Positions 51,683-60,843 of a stretch of DNA of 64,000 nt are shown piece after piece. Location of the stretch: the NCBI GenBank assembly GCA_051293835.1, contig JBPKMA010000007.1, positions 1 to 64,000 on the forward strand. Reading direction: 5' to 3'. The notes beneath the pieces were generated by a model, which did not search any database, was not told the DNA's origin, and was given only the letters and a program-made list of their open reading frames with translations. The stretch is from DATLZU01 sp051293835. GTDB taxonomy: Bacteria; Nitrospirota; Nitrospiria; Nitrospirales; Nitrospiraceae. The stretch's first letter is position 1. Each line of letters opens with the position of its first letter. Position numbers and translations under genes: made by a program.

Positions 51683-53971
51683 TTAGAACCTGTACTCGAC
51701 CCCCGCGTAGCCACTCACCCCCTGCGCCGGATTGGCAAAACGAAAGAACGGGTCATTGACCACGACCGCGCCAGCGTAGGTCTTGTTGGTCAAATTCCTG
51801 CCCTCGGCAAAGAACATCAGGCGGTCGCTCACATTCCATCCAGATCGCAGGTGCAGAACGAAATACGAAGGGGCCTTGACCGTGTTGAGGTAGTCCACAT
51901 AGATGCCGGTCGGCACCCATTCGAAATTCGGGGCGATCCACCACCCACGCGGATGATCGTAGCGAACCTCATAGGCCAGGCTATGCTCCGGAGCACCTGC
52001 GACCCGATTCCCGCTCTTAGCGATCAGCACGTTGGCCGGACCGCCCGCCGTCACCGCTCCGACCACGTCATCCGTGAACTTGAAGAGCGACCAGGTGTAA
52101 GCGGCACGCATGGTGACCTGATCAGCCGCTCCTTTAGATCCGCTCACAAACATGCCACGAGCGACGACGGCACTGGCACCGGCCTCAATGCCCGTGTGGC
52201 GTGTGCGGTTCGCGTTTCGGAACGTATTCGTGTTGTTCACGATGTTGGTCAGAATTTCCTTTTCCATTTCCAAGTCATACACCGTGAGATCCCATGCGTA
52301 GCGTCGATCGGCCGATGTCCCACGGTGTCCCAGTTCGAATTGCCACGCGCGCTGAGCGTCGAGATTGAGAAATCCGGTGTTGCCGCTGCCATCGGCATTG
52401 AACGCGGATAATAATTCCAGATTCAGCGGCGCCTCGTAGGCCCGGCTGGCATTGAAATAGAGTTGCGCTGTCGGCGAGGTCCGGTACACGAAGCCGACTT
52501 TGGGGTTCAACGCATCGAACTGTGCGAGCGGCTGTCGCGTATTCTGCAGCACCGATGGTGTCGTTTGCGTCGCTGGGAAACTGGCCGGTCCAAAGTTCTG
52601 GACAGTTCCCTGCCGGCTCGAATAATCCCACCGGCCGCCGACGACCAGCGTCAAACGCTCCGTTGCGTCGAACTGGTCTTCGGCATAGGCTCCGACATAG
52701 AGCGTCCGGAGGAACGCGTTCTGGGTTATCGCGCCGATGCTGCCGTTGATGTTGACGAAGCGGGTTTGGTGTTGGTCCCCGTAGCGGGGCTGGACGCCGA
52801 CGACGAAGACGTTCTCGTGTCCGAACAATCGGTTGGCGTTCCGATAGCGGATTTCGCCGCCCACGTTGTTGTTATCTTGGCGAATGGTCTGGAAGATCGG
52901 GTGATCGAGATATTGATACGAATAGTATGGGATGATCTCGATGAACTGATCAGCGGCGAACTCGTTGCGGTAAGCCACGCCGATCCGCTGCAGATTGTAA
53001 TAGCGGCCGTATTTGCAGGTTTGATTGTCCAGGTTGCAGGCAAAGAAATTGCCGCCGGCCGGGTTCGCCCCCGGCGTCCGCCCGCCCGCCTGCTGCGGAT
53101 TGGCAAACAGTTGCGCGTTGGTCAATGCCCCCGGGATACGTTCCGATACGTTGGCTTGCAGGAAGTAGGCGCGGATTTCCTGGTGTAAGCCCAGTTGCAG
53201 GCCGAGGTTCGCATTGATGCGCTGTCGGCCCTGCTGGCTGTTGTCCTGAAACCCATCCTGGCGGTTGCCAGAGACGCTGATGTAGTAATCCGCTGTTGCG
53301 TTCATGGTGCCGACCTTGAACGGCAAGACCTTGCCACTGGACACTTGCCCCATGTACATGCCGAAGCTCCCGCCCATGCCTCGCATCTGCAGGACCGACG
53401 CACTGTAGCCGGTCCTCGGCACGAAGTTGATCGCGCCGCCAATCGTGTTGGCTCCGTATCGCAAGGCATTCGCTCCCTTGTAAATTTCAATCCGCTCGTA
53501 GGCCATGAGGTCGATGGCCTCGAAATCCGAGAATCCGTCCGCATCGCCGAAAAAGATGCCGTTGATAAGGATGTTGATGCCGCGGTGGTGGAAATTGTTT
53601 CGCAGCGAGGTTCCGCGGATCTGAAACTGCCCTTCATCCGCACCGAAGCGGGATTGAAAGCGGACGCCAGGCGCGAATTGCAGCACATCCTGCAGGTTCA
53701 ACTGGCGCGACTCCACAATCTGTTTTTCTCCGATGAGAATGTTGCTGCCAGGACGCCGCACGAACTCCTTCTTGACATCCTCGATGTTCTCGATCTTCTG
53801 CCCTTCGATACGAACGTCTTTCATGACGACATCGGGAGCCGATTCCTGTTCTTGCGCGGCGGCTAGCTCCCCCGCTGCGCCCGTGCTCATACCTACCGCA
53901 CTCCATGCCATGATCATGAAAATAATAAGGTACGCCCGGCGGACATCCCGCCGGAGACTCGGCAGACGCAT
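51683..53971 (-). CDS. TonB-dependent receptor
   Basis: A 762-residue receptor. A signal peptide (YLIIFMIMAWSAVGMSTGAA) is followed by a TonB-box-like MKDVRIEGQ, a plug (FQIRGTSLRNNFHHRGINIL; RIEIYKGANALRYGANTIGG) and a barrel ending GYAGVEYRF with a terminal Phe. NNFHHRG in the plug is a histidine pair facing the ligand side and could touch a metal chelate. RBS AGGAGG. It follows a His/Cys membrane gene and the full TonB gene. Confidence 0.9.
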   Translation of the reverse strand: MRLPSLRRDVRRAYLIIFMIMAWSAVGMSTGAAGELAAAQEQESAPDVVMKDVRIEGQKIENIEDVKKEFVRRPGSNILIGEKQIVESRQLNLQDVLQFAPGVRFQSRFGADEGQFQIRGTSLRNNFHHRGINILINGIFFGDADGFSDFEAIDLMAYERIEIYKGANALRYGANTIGGAINFVPRTGYSASVLQMRGMGGSFGMYMGQVSSGKVLPFKVGTMNATADYYISVSGNRQDGFQDNSQQGRQRINANLGLQLGLHQEIRAYFLQANVSERIPGALTNAQLFANPQQAGGRTPGANPAGGNFFACNLDNQTCKYGRYYNLQRIGVAYRNEFAADQFIEIIPYYSYQYLDHPIFQTIRQDNNNVGGEIRYRNANRLFGHENVFVVGVQPRYGDQHQTRFVNINGSIGAITQNAFLRTLYVGAYAEDQFDATERLTLVVGGRWDYSSRQGTVQNFGPASFPATQTTPSVLQNTRQPLAQFDALNPKVGFVYRTSPTAQLYFNASRAYEAPLNLELLSAFNADGSGNTGFLNLDAQRAWQFELGHRGTSADRRYAWDLTVYDLEMEKEILTNIVNNTNTFRNANRTRHTGIEAGASAVVARGMFVSGSKGAADQVTMRAAYTWSLFKFTDDVVGAVTAGGPANVLIAKSGNRVAGAPEHSLAYEVRYDHPRGWWIAPNFEWVPTGIYVDYLNTVKAPSYFVLHLRSGWNVSDRLMFFAEGRNLTNKTYAGAVVVNDPFFRFANPAQGVSGYAGVEYRF

Positions 53972-54014
53972 AACCTCCTCCTTACATGAACTCGGGAACG
54001 TGAAAGCAAACGGG

Positions 54015-54386
54015 CTAACGGCTGAGTCCAGACAGGGGCGGGGAGCGGGAACAGCCCGACCGCAGATCGGCGAGCTGCGGTGACCAGGAGGTCGGCAAGA
54101 GAAAGCCGATAAGCAGCAAAAGAACTGGCAGGCCCACGCGGGACGGCATGAGAGATGTCGAGAGATCGGCCTGGCAGGCCCAGGCGCAGAGCGGAGAATG
54201 GGTCAGGCCGTTCTGGTTGTGGTGGCCAGGCTGATGAGGGTGCGCCTGTCCAGCCGGCGGACTGGCATCAGGCAAGCAAGAGACCGCCGCAACACTCAGA
54301 ACAACATAAAGGGCGATCAGCGCGAGAGCAAAAACGCCGGCGGCGCCGAAGATCGGTCCAGAAAGTTGAACGCGCTTCACATGCAT
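54015..54386 (-). CDS. His/Cys two-helix membrane protein, copy 4
   Basis: A 123-residue member from ATG 54386. Helix 1 (VFALALIALYVVLSVAAVSC) is followed by AHPHQPGHHNQNGLTHS, the motif PLCAWACQADL, helix 2 (VGLPVLLLLIGFLLP) and a longer tail. VVLSVAAVSCLP in helix 1 resembles copy 2. It lies between tonB and the receptor gene. Confidence 0.68.
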   Translation of the reverse strand: MHVKRVQLSGPIFGAAGVFALALIALYVVLSVAAVSCLPDASPPAGQAHPHQPGHHNQNGLTHSPLCAWACQADLSTSLMPSRVGLPVLLLLIGFLLPTSWSPQLADLRSGCSRSPPLSGLSR

Positions 54387-54411
54387 ATCGCCGCCCTTAT
54401 GCGCACCGGCC

Positions 54412-55605
54412 CTATCGCAAGGCATAACTGATCGGAATCTGCACCACAACTTCGGGGCGCCCGAGCGGATGTTTCAGATGCAACGGACAGACCCTACGCA
54501 CGAGCTCCATCGCATCCTGGTCCAAGATCGCGTAGCCAGAACTTTTTTGGATTCTCAGATCCCCCAGATGGCCATCTTCCCGGATGACCGCTGTCAACAC
54601 CACTTTCCCTTCCCATCCGTTCAGCCTGGCTTCAAGGGGGTACCGTTTCAGCTCCGCCACCCGACGCCACAACGATTCCGCAAGCCAACTATAATCCGCT
54701 TTTGCCGCAGGAGCAGAGCGAGGAGTGAGAGCAACCTGCGAAGCGGCCTCCTGCGCCGACGGAACGGGAACCTCGGGCGCGTTGCGGTCAGTCACCACGG
54801 ACCGGGCTGGCGGTCCGGCCTTCACTTGTGCAGGCGCTGGAACAGGAATCGGCACAGGATTGCGGGTGATAGGTATCACAGCCGATCGTTCCACCACCGG
54901 CGGCCGCTCGACCACCTCGGCCGATTGCGTCGGCGCTGTGGCGATGGTGGTGATCGCGGTCGGCTCCGGCTGCTGAATGCCCGATGGCATGGCAGCCATG
55001 ATGGACGATTTCTGGACCACCGGTTGGGCTTCAGTGGTCTCTACCTCGGTCCGACGGACCGGTTGAGACACTACATCCAAGGTCTGGACGTTCGTCCCCT
55101 GTTGAATCGATTCTCTCGCACGGACCGTGTGGCGTTCCGCAACGTGTTGAACAGGAATACGTTCTCTCAGTGCCAGCTCGGTCGGCTGAACCGGTTCGGA
55201 GGGTATCGATTGGGGCTCGACCTCCATGGCCGGCTTAGCAAGTGGAACGCGCGTGACCACTTGGCGGATCTGCCGCTCGATCATCTCGACGTGCCGGACG
55301 ATCGGTTGCGGCGACGGCCGGACCAGTTCGACTGAAGCCGGCGGCGTGTGCGGTTGCGGGGGATGCGATGGCAGTGTCGCTCTCGTCATGCGCACCGGTG
55401 CGGCGGGGCCATCGTCCGGTTTAACCGCCTCAACCAGCGACACCTCCCATCGGAAGGGTTCCTTTTCCGGCACCGGGCGCAGGTTCGTCATTACGCCAAG
55501 CGAGACAGCGATGATGGAAGTATGGAGCAGCACGGAACACGTCCAACCTAGCGCCCATCGCCGCCGCTCGAAGGACGTGACGACCCCATGCTCCAGTCCG
55601 TTCAT
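54412..55605 (-). CDS. tonB: TonB energy transducer
   Basis: A 397-residue protein with an N-terminal anchor (WTCSVLLHTSIIAVSLGVMT), a long Pro/Val/Glu-rich periplasmic spacer (about 60-310) and a C-terminal TonB domain (LKRYPLEARLNGWEGKVVLT, SGYAILDQDAMELVRRVCPL, VVVQIPISYALR). The domain carries the YP and GxV features needed for receptor contact. Its start overlaps the TlpA gene by 4 bases. No exbB/exbD is present in the window. Confidence 0.9.
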   Translation of the reverse strand: MNGLEHGVVTSFERRRWALGWTCSVLLHTSIIAVSLGVMTNLRPVPEKEPFRWEVSLVEAVKPDDGPAAPVRMTRATLPSHPPQPHTPPASVELVRPSPQPIVRHVEMIERQIRQVVTRVPLAKPAMEVEPQSIPSEPVQPTELALRERIPVQHVAERHTVRARESIQQGTNVQTLDVVSQPVRRTEVETTEAQPVVQKSSIMAAMPSGIQQPEPTAITTIATAPTQSAEVVERPPVVERSAVIPITRNPVPIPVPAPAQVKAGPPARSVVTDRNAPEVPVPSAQEAASQVALTPRSAPAAKADYSWLAESLWRRVAELKRYPLEARLNGWEGKVVLTAVIREDGHLGDLRIQKSSGYAILDQDAMELVRRVCPLHLKHPLGRPEVVVQIPISYALR

Positions 55606-56150
55606 CGCGGAGACTCCGTCAAGTGTTCAAACAGGGCCACCATGGCCAGACCGTCCCATTCTCGGGGACCGACCGCGCGGCCCACCCAACGGCCGTTCCG
55701 ATCGATCACAACCGTCGTCGGCAGTCCCCGCACACCGAAGGCCGCGCTGACGTCTCGGGTCTCATCCAGCAGAATGGGAAACTCCACGCTCAGCGTCCGC
55801 GCAACATGCCGAATCGCCTCTGGCTCCCGGTCAGTCGTCACAGCCAGCACCGCGAACCGTCGATCAGCCAAACCCCGCCAGAGCCGCTGAAGGCCCGGCA
55901 TTTCATCTTTGCAGGGCCCGCACCACGTCGCCCCAAAATTGACGAGCACGACCTTGCCGCGGAGACTGGTGGAATCCAGCGTGCGCCCATCGAGGGTGGT
56001 CATGGCGAACGGCGGCGCCGGCGGCGCTCCGGCGATCCGTTGCACTCCGGCGGCAGCCCAATAGGGATCGAGGCGGTCTATCGAGGCCGCGCCCGGTGAG
56101 CCGAGCGCCGCGAGCCCGACCACGGCGGCAATGACCAGTGAGATCCTCAT
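55602..56150 (-). CDS. TlpA-type periplasmic thioredoxin
   Basis: A 182-residue protein from ATG 56150, overlapping the propeller gene by 4 bases. Signal peptide LVIAAVVGLAALGSPGAASI, active site NFGATWCGPCKDEMPGLQRL, cis-proline RGLPTTVVIDRNGRWVGRAV. It is close to the TlpA at 46629 (shared TLDGxxxDSTSLxGKVVL and RAVGPRxWD), which shows that the two modules arose by duplication. Confidence 0.9.
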   Translation of the reverse strand: MRISLVIAAVVGLAALGSPGAASIDRLDPYWAAAGVQRIAGAPPAPPFAMTTLDGRTLDSTSLRGKVVLVNFGATWCGPCKDEMPGLQRLWRGLADRRFAVLAVTTDREPEAIRHVARTLSVEFPILLDETRDVSAAFGVRGLPTTVVIDRNGRWVGRAVGPREWDGLAMVALFEHLTESPR

Positions 56151-57427
56151 GACGGGTGCCTCGTTTCGCTCACCGGCAGCCGGCCTTGCCGCACGACGAT
56201 TCGAGTGTGGGGGAAAGCATGTTCCACCCAACTCACGGCGAAGCGACCGTCGTCATGCACTGCCACCGCCGGCTGTTCCGCCTTGGCGCCCTCGCTTAAG
56301 GTCACGACCGGGCCAAAACTGCGACCACGATCTTCTGAGACGCGCATCACCACCCGCTTCCGCACACCGGTCACTTCTTCCCACACTGCGATCACCGTCC
56401 CGTCCGGATGGACCGCCATTCGCAGATGATCAGGCAAGGCCGTCGTCGAAGTATGAAGAGAGACCGGTTCGGAAAAGGTCAGACCCCGGTCATCCGATGT
56501 CGCCAGGTAGATACGCGGCTGCTCATCCGTGCCTTCGGTGTACCAACCGACATACAGTCGTCCCCGACGGTCGAACGCGATCGAGGGACCGCGATGAGGG
56601 CAGGCATCGAACACCCATCCGTCCTTACTTACCCGTAACGGCTGCGAGAACGTCGCGCCCTTGTCCATTGAGCTCGCCACCACGATGTCGCGGACATTCC
56701 CGGGAAAGGTCTTGCGCCACGCAACCCACCACGTACCGTCCGGAGCCAGCGCCGCCATGGGACGGCAACAGGGACAGGCCATTCCGTCGATGACGAGGTT
56801 GGCACCGATCGTCGCACCCTGGTCGCGGGAACAAGCGAAGATGGCGCTCGCCCCGCTTCTATCCTTCGTCCGGCCATCCAGCCACGCCACATAGACGTAC
56901 CCTTCCGCGTCCACCGACACATCCTCAAATGTATGACTGATCGCTTGACCGTCGTCATTGACAAGGACCGGGCGCTCAAAGGTGCGGCCCCCGTCCATCG
57001 AGCGCGCCAGGTATAAGTCTGAGGCAAAGAGCGCCCCGGCGGTCCGGTTGGGTGCGGACCACGTGACGTAGAGGTTGCCCTCCGGCCCTGTTGCTAATCC
57101 GGGGCGCTGATGCAGCACCTCGGGCCCGGCCCCGTCGGGATTGACTCGGACCGGCGGTGCAAACGACCGCCCGTCGGGACCAACGCGGAGGAGGTACACC
57201 TCACCGGCTGTCGCGTGCTTTTCAAACCACGCGACGTGCAGCAGGCCTGTTCGATCGAAGCGGATCGCCGGCGGAGAAACCGGTCTCGGGCCCTCGCGAA
57301 CGGTGCTCTTTCCTTCCCACACCGGCGCCGTCCGACCTTGAGCAGCGTGAGCGAAGGCGGCGCTCACGGCCACGCCCAGCCCGAACAGAAGCGAAAGAAC
57401 GAGCGGAGGGACAGTCACCGGCCGCAT
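56147..57427 (-). CDS. Periplasmic BNR-repeat beta-propeller with CxCC/CPHR motifs (B)
   Basis: A 426-residue exported protein from ATG 57427, homologous along its length to the one at 47192. BNR units include SMDGGRTF, SMDKGATF and SEDRGRSF. The shared centre reads GMACPCCRPMA, AWRKTFPGNVRDIVV and GWVFDACPHRGPS, then LYVGWYTEGTDE. Signal segment VLSLLFGLGVAVSAAFAHAA. Cys clusters are rare in sialidases, so a metal- or thiol-related role is inferred. It lies between two TlpA genes. Confidence 0.82.
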   Translation of the reverse strand: MRPVTVPPLVLSLLFGLGVAVSAAFAHAAQGRTAPVWEGKSTVREGPRPVSPPAIRFDRTGLLHVAWFEKHATAGEVYLLRVGPDGRSFAPPVRVNPDGAGPEVLHQRPGLATGPEGNLYVTWSAPNRTAGALFASDLYLARSMDGGRTFERPVLVNDDGQAISHTFEDVSVDAEGYVYVAWLDGRTKDRSGASAIFACSRDQGATIGANLVIDGMACPCCRPMAALAPDGTWWVAWRKTFPGNVRDIVVASSMDKGATFSQPLRVSKDGWVFDACPHRGPSIAFDRRGRLYVGWYTEGTDEQPRIYLATSDDRGLTFSEPVSLHTSTTALPDHLRMAVHPDGTVIAVWEEVTGVRKRVVMRVSEDRGRSFGPVVTLSEGAKAEQPAVAVHDDGRFAVSWVEHAFPHTRIVVRQGRLPVSETRHPS

Positions 57428-57458
57428 TCCGATGCCCTGCTCAGGACCGACCCTACGC

Positions 57459-58001
57459 TTACCGTGCCGTTGCTGTTTTGAGCCCACCGGCTGCTTGGAC
57501 ACGGCTCACGACTTCCTGGATCTTTTGCTCGGTCAGCAGCCCACCTTTAATATACTCCTGCACCACGCCAGACTCGTCGATGAACACGCTGACCGGCAGG
57601 CCGAACACTCCAAACTGGTTCGCCACGCGATTGTCGCGATCGAGCAACACCGGGAACGTGTGGCCGTAGGTTCGAATATGGTCCCGGACCTTCGCTTCAT
57701 CTTCCAGCTCGTTGATGGCTAGGACGATGAACCCCTTGTCGCGCCACCGATCATAGGCCGCCTGCATGGCCGGCATCTCGGTCGTGCAGGGCTTGCACCA
57801 GGTCGCCCAGAAATTCACCAGCACGATCTTGCCTCGGTATTGGCTAAGGCGATGGGTGCGCCCCTCCAGGTCTGTCAGGCTGAAGTCCGCGGCCGGCATG
57901 CCGACGACCGGAGGCCGTCCGGACATCCCCCACGCCACATGGGCTCCCTGGTGCAACACAAAGGCAAATCCTGTCAGGATCATGAGCAGGAGCGCTTTCA
58001 T
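57459..58001 (-). CDS. TlpA/ResA-type periplasmic thioredoxin
   Basis: A 180-residue protein from ATG 58001 (GGGAGGG upstream). A signal segment (ALLLMILTGFAFVLHQGAHV) is followed by MPAADFSLTDLEGRTHRLSQ, the active site NFWATWCKPCTTEMPAMQAA and the cis-proline FGLPVSVFIDESGVVQEYIK. CKPC differs from the CGPC of its two neighbours and is a common ResA-like variant. It begins the second module together with an outer-membrane barrel protein. Confidence 0.9.
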   Translation of the reverse strand: MKALLLMILTGFAFVLHQGAHVAWGMSGRPPVVGMPAADFSLTDLEGRTHRLSQYRGKIVLVNFWATWCKPCTTEMPAMQAAYDRWRDKGFIVLAINELEDEAKVRDHIRTYGHTFPVLLDRDNRVANQFGVFGLPVSVFIDESGVVQEYIKGGLLTEQKIQEVVSRVQAAGGLKTATAR

Positions 58002-58044
58002 AACCATCCCTCCCTTTGGGTGACTTCGCCCGAACGACTCTGAA

Positions 58045-59160
58045 CTATGGTTTGACCACCTGAAATGACTTGGTAATCCCGAAGACGAAACTGGTCCCCT
58101 GCACCAGATTGTTGTTGGCATCCCGCGCGAGGGGAATCTGCGAATAGAAATACAACGACGTCATGCTGGCCCAGTCGGTCTCGATCAGCGAACCGAGGTT
58201 GATCTGAAAGCCCGGCGTATAAGCCAGATAGGTCGAGCCGGTATTGGGGACTCGACGGTCCATGATGCGTGGGTCTACAACAATGGGCTCACCAGGCGTC
58301 GGAGTCCCCACTGGCAGAGATTGCTCCAACGACGCACTGATATTGTCATGCACCAGATACCGGTAGTTGAGCTGGTTGGTCAGCACCAACCACGGGACGG
58401 TCACCAGGTTGAGCCCTACGTTGAGGAGGTACTCGTCGCCGAATTGGTACCCGTCGTTGTTCCGGAAGGTGTGCCGGTAGCTGCCGAAGGCAAATTGATT
58501 CAGGCGATGGGGAATTAACTCATACGTTTGATAGATACTGCCGATCAATCCTACGTTGCCTCGCCCCAGTTGGGTCGGTGACTCCATAATCCCGCCACTG
58601 CTGTCCCTCGCCTGCGTGTCGCCCGTGGGCAGATCCACTCCGAACCCCAACACCACCATGCTTCTCAGCGTCGGGAGCACATTGTATTTGGCGGTGACCC
58701 TGATGTCTCCGATCCCATTATCCGAAAAGTGAACGGGCTTGCCCTCACCGCCAGGGCCCACCTCGCCGAGACCGTCGAGGTGTCCGTGCGTTCGTTTGAG
58801 ATAGGGAATCGTCAACTCCAATCCGAAGCGGTCCGTCACGCCGTAGTTGAAATCCAGCGTATAGGTCTGCGTGATGGTCCGCGTCTCGCGATGATGGTCT
58901 AGAATCAGCCTCCGCCGCTCCTGATTGATGGCGGGTATGATGCCGGAGGTCCCGTCGAGCAACCGCATCGGTGTATAGTTGTAAATGCCGTTGATCGTCA
59001 GTAGGCCTGGCTGTGGCACCTGCTGTTGAGAGCCGATGACGACGAAGCAGGTGACTGCTCCGCAAGACGCCTGGACATGGGATGACTTGGCAAGGCTGCA
59101 CAAGATAATCGTGAGAAAGCCCAATAAGATGACTGCGCATTTCCTCGTCGTGTCGCTCAT
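58045..59160 (-). CDS. Outer-membrane beta-barrel protein of unknown substrate
   Basis: A 371-residue protein from ATG 59160 (GGAGG upstream). The signal peptide is VILLGFLTIILCSLAKSSHV, followed by a conserved-looking ASCGAVTCFVVIGSQQQ with two cysteines, then amphipathic strands (YTLDFNYGVTDRFGLELTIP, DIRVTAKYNVLPTLRSMVVL, GFGVDLPTG) and a C-terminal ITKSFQVVKP. It resembles the MetA-pathway phenol-degradation/transporter barrel group. The N-terminal CxxxxC pair suits the TlpA gene next to it. Confidence 0.7.
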   Translation of the reverse strand: MSDTTRKCAVILLGFLTIILCSLAKSSHVQASCGAVTCFVVIGSQQQVPQPGLLTINGIYNYTPMRLLDGTSGIIPAINQERRRLILDHHRETRTITQTYTLDFNYGVTDRFGLELTIPYLKRTHGHLDGLGEVGPGGEGKPVHFSDNGIGDIRVTAKYNVLPTLRSMVVLGFGVDLPTGDTQARDSSGGIMESPTQLGRGNVGLIGSIYQTYELIPHRLNQFAFGSYRHTFRNNDGYQFGDEYLLNVGLNLVTVPWLVLTNQLNYRYLVHDNISASLEQSLPVGTPTPGEPIVVDPRIMDRRVPNTGSTYLAYTPGFQINLGSLIETDWASMTSLYFYSQIPLARDANNNLVQGTSFVFGITKSFQVVKP

Positions 59161-59404
59161 GTTTGCCTCCATCTCACTCATCGCTCTGTTGTGAACGATA
59201 TGCCGGCACTGAAGCCCTGCGAACGCTGGTTGATGGGTTGAAAGCATTCGCATCATCGTCAGGTCTCTGGTGTTGAGAGACCTTTCATACGAGAGCCTTC
59301 TCGGCTAGCCGAATGGCTACCTCTCCGGCTCCGTTCTTCGTTGGGCCGGCCGACTCCACAAACAGGGCTGACCTTCAGCCCGGTTGTTTCTGTGACGAGC
59401 TAGA

Positions 59405-59719
59405 TTAGATGGAGAGAAGAAGGGGAGGACCGCGGGAAGCAGGAACCTTACTGGCTATCTCTGAAGGTTCTTGAAAGACTGGGAGACTGCCGAATGTCAG
59501 CGGACCAACACCGACTTGAAAGACAACTGGAATCCCTCCGAACACATGGCCCGCCGCGCACATCCACGCGCAGATGCCGGTGCTGTGCAAGCCGGCCGCG
59601 TGGTGCGCGGCATGCTGGAGGTCATGCGCGACAGCACCGCCGGTCGTGGCGGCGAACATCGTGACGACCGCGACGACCAGTAACCAGGCTGTCGAACGGA
59701 TGAACAGGGAACGCCTCAT
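59405..59719 (-). CDS. His/Cys two-helix membrane protein, copy 5
   Basis: A 104-residue member from ATG 59719. Helix 1 (STAWLLVVAVVTMFAATTGG) is followed by AHDLQHAAHHAAGLHS, the motif GICAWMCAAGHVFGG, a weaker second hydrophobic stretch and the end PASRGPPLLLSI. It has CAWMC, with three residues between the cysteines, as in the other copies. First gene of the 20-kb minus-strand block. The 243 bases after it hold a GGGCTGAAGGTCAGCCC hairpin near 59367-59383. Confidence 0.65.
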   Translation of the reverse strand: MRRSLFIRSTAWLLVVAVVTMFAATTGGAVAHDLQHAAHHAAGLHSTGICAWMCAAGHVFGGIPVVFQVGVGPLTFGSLPVFQEPSEIASKVPASRGPPLLLSI

Positions 59720-59805
59720 GATCTTTCGGCCTGGATCGGTGAAACGGTGATCGGGTTGCATAGTAGCAAAGTGGCCGTGGTCTCGTCAAAGCCGCTGCAG
59801 TCGAT

Positions 59806-60843
59806 TCACCGCCCTCCCTGTCCTATGATCCGTTCGACCCGGTCGTCTTTTCCTCCGAGCTCACGGTATTTCCGGTACTGAGCGAGGGCCTTGCCCGCGT
59901 CCTTGCGATGCAACTCGTAAAAGACACCCAGATTGTAATGGGCTTCGACGAAGTCCGGCTTCAACGCGATCGCGGTTTCGTATTCGCGCTCGGCCTCATC
60001 CAACTTATTCAGACTGGTATAGACGACCCCCAGGTTCATATGGGCTTCGGCGTACTCGGGCCGCAAGCGGATGACTTCCTGAAACGCCTTCGCAGCATCC
60101 GCGAGCCGTCCCTGGCTGCGGTAGATAAACCCGAGGTTGTAATGTGCATCGACCAGGTTCGGCTTCGCCGCAATCGCCTGCCGATACGCGTAGGACGCTT
60201 CGACGAGATCGTTCGCCCGCTCGGCAAGACGTCCCAGCAGATACCAGCCGTCCGCATGTGCGGGACGGGTTTTGACGAGCTTCCGCAGAAGCTCCTGAGC
60301 GCGGCGGCTGTCGCCCTGGGCGTCGTAGAGGCTCGCCACACTGAAGATGGCCTCGACGTGATCCTGGCGGAAGCCAAGCAGCGCTTCATACGTGCGGATC
60401 GCCGCCGCGCGGTCATGACGCGCCTCATACAGTTTCGCCAAATCTAAATAGGCCTCTTCATCGCGCGGCGCGACCGCGATAGCTCGCGCCAGCGCGCGCT
60501 CAGCCTCAGCCGACTTGCCTTGCGCGAGGTAGACATCGGCCAGATGGTTCAGGACCTCGACCGAATCAGGCCTGAGCGCGAGCGCCCGTTGAAGCGCCTC
60601 AGCCGCCTCGACCGGTTGTTTCTTGCCTTGGAAGTAGACGAGCCCCAGCAAGTGGTAGGATTCGGCGGAGCGGGGATCGATTGCGAGGGATTGTTTCAGC
60701 GCGGCGACGGCACCGTCGAAATCGCCTTGACGGAACAGGTCAGACGCTCGGTCATAGTGCCGCTTGGCGGCGTCGGGCGGGACGCCATGAGCGGCACCCA
60801 TCAGTGCAAGACTCACGATCAATGTTCTGAAAAACGGCCGCAT
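59806..60843 (-). CDS. Secreted tetratricopeptide-repeat protein
   Basis: A 345-residue protein from ATG 60843 (sequence further upstream in frame is antisense to secA and not credible). Signal peptide FFRTLIVSLALMGAAHGVPP. The rest is about nine TPR units with typical A-x-x-x-Y/L-G and P spacing (SAESYHLLGLVYFQGKKQPV; NLVDAHYNLGFIYRSQGRLA; FVEAHYNLGVFYELHRKDAG). A periplasmic protein-protein scaffold. Divergent from secA. Confidence 0.85.
   Translation of the reverse strand: MRPFFRTLIVSLALMGAAHGVPPDAAKRHYDRASDLFRQGDFDGAVAALKQSLAIDPRSAESYHLLGLVYFQGKKQPVEAAEALQRALALRPDSVEVLNHLADVYLAQGKSAEAERALARAIAVAPRDEEAYLDLAKLYEARHDRAAAIRTYEALLGFRQDHVEAIFSVASLYDAQGDSRRAQELLRKLVKTRPAHADGWYLLGRLAERANDLVEASYAYRQAIAAKPNLVDAHYNLGFIYRSQGRLADAAKAFQEVIRLRPEYAEAHMNLGVVYTSLNKLDEAEREYETAIALKPDFVEAHYNLGVFYELHRKDAGKALAQYRKYRELGGKDDRVERIIGQGGR

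Noticed and set aside
47192..57427. The two propellers as sialidases acting on host glycans
   Set aside because: The fold matches, but catalytic residues are not evident and the neighbours are thiol-redox and metal genes.
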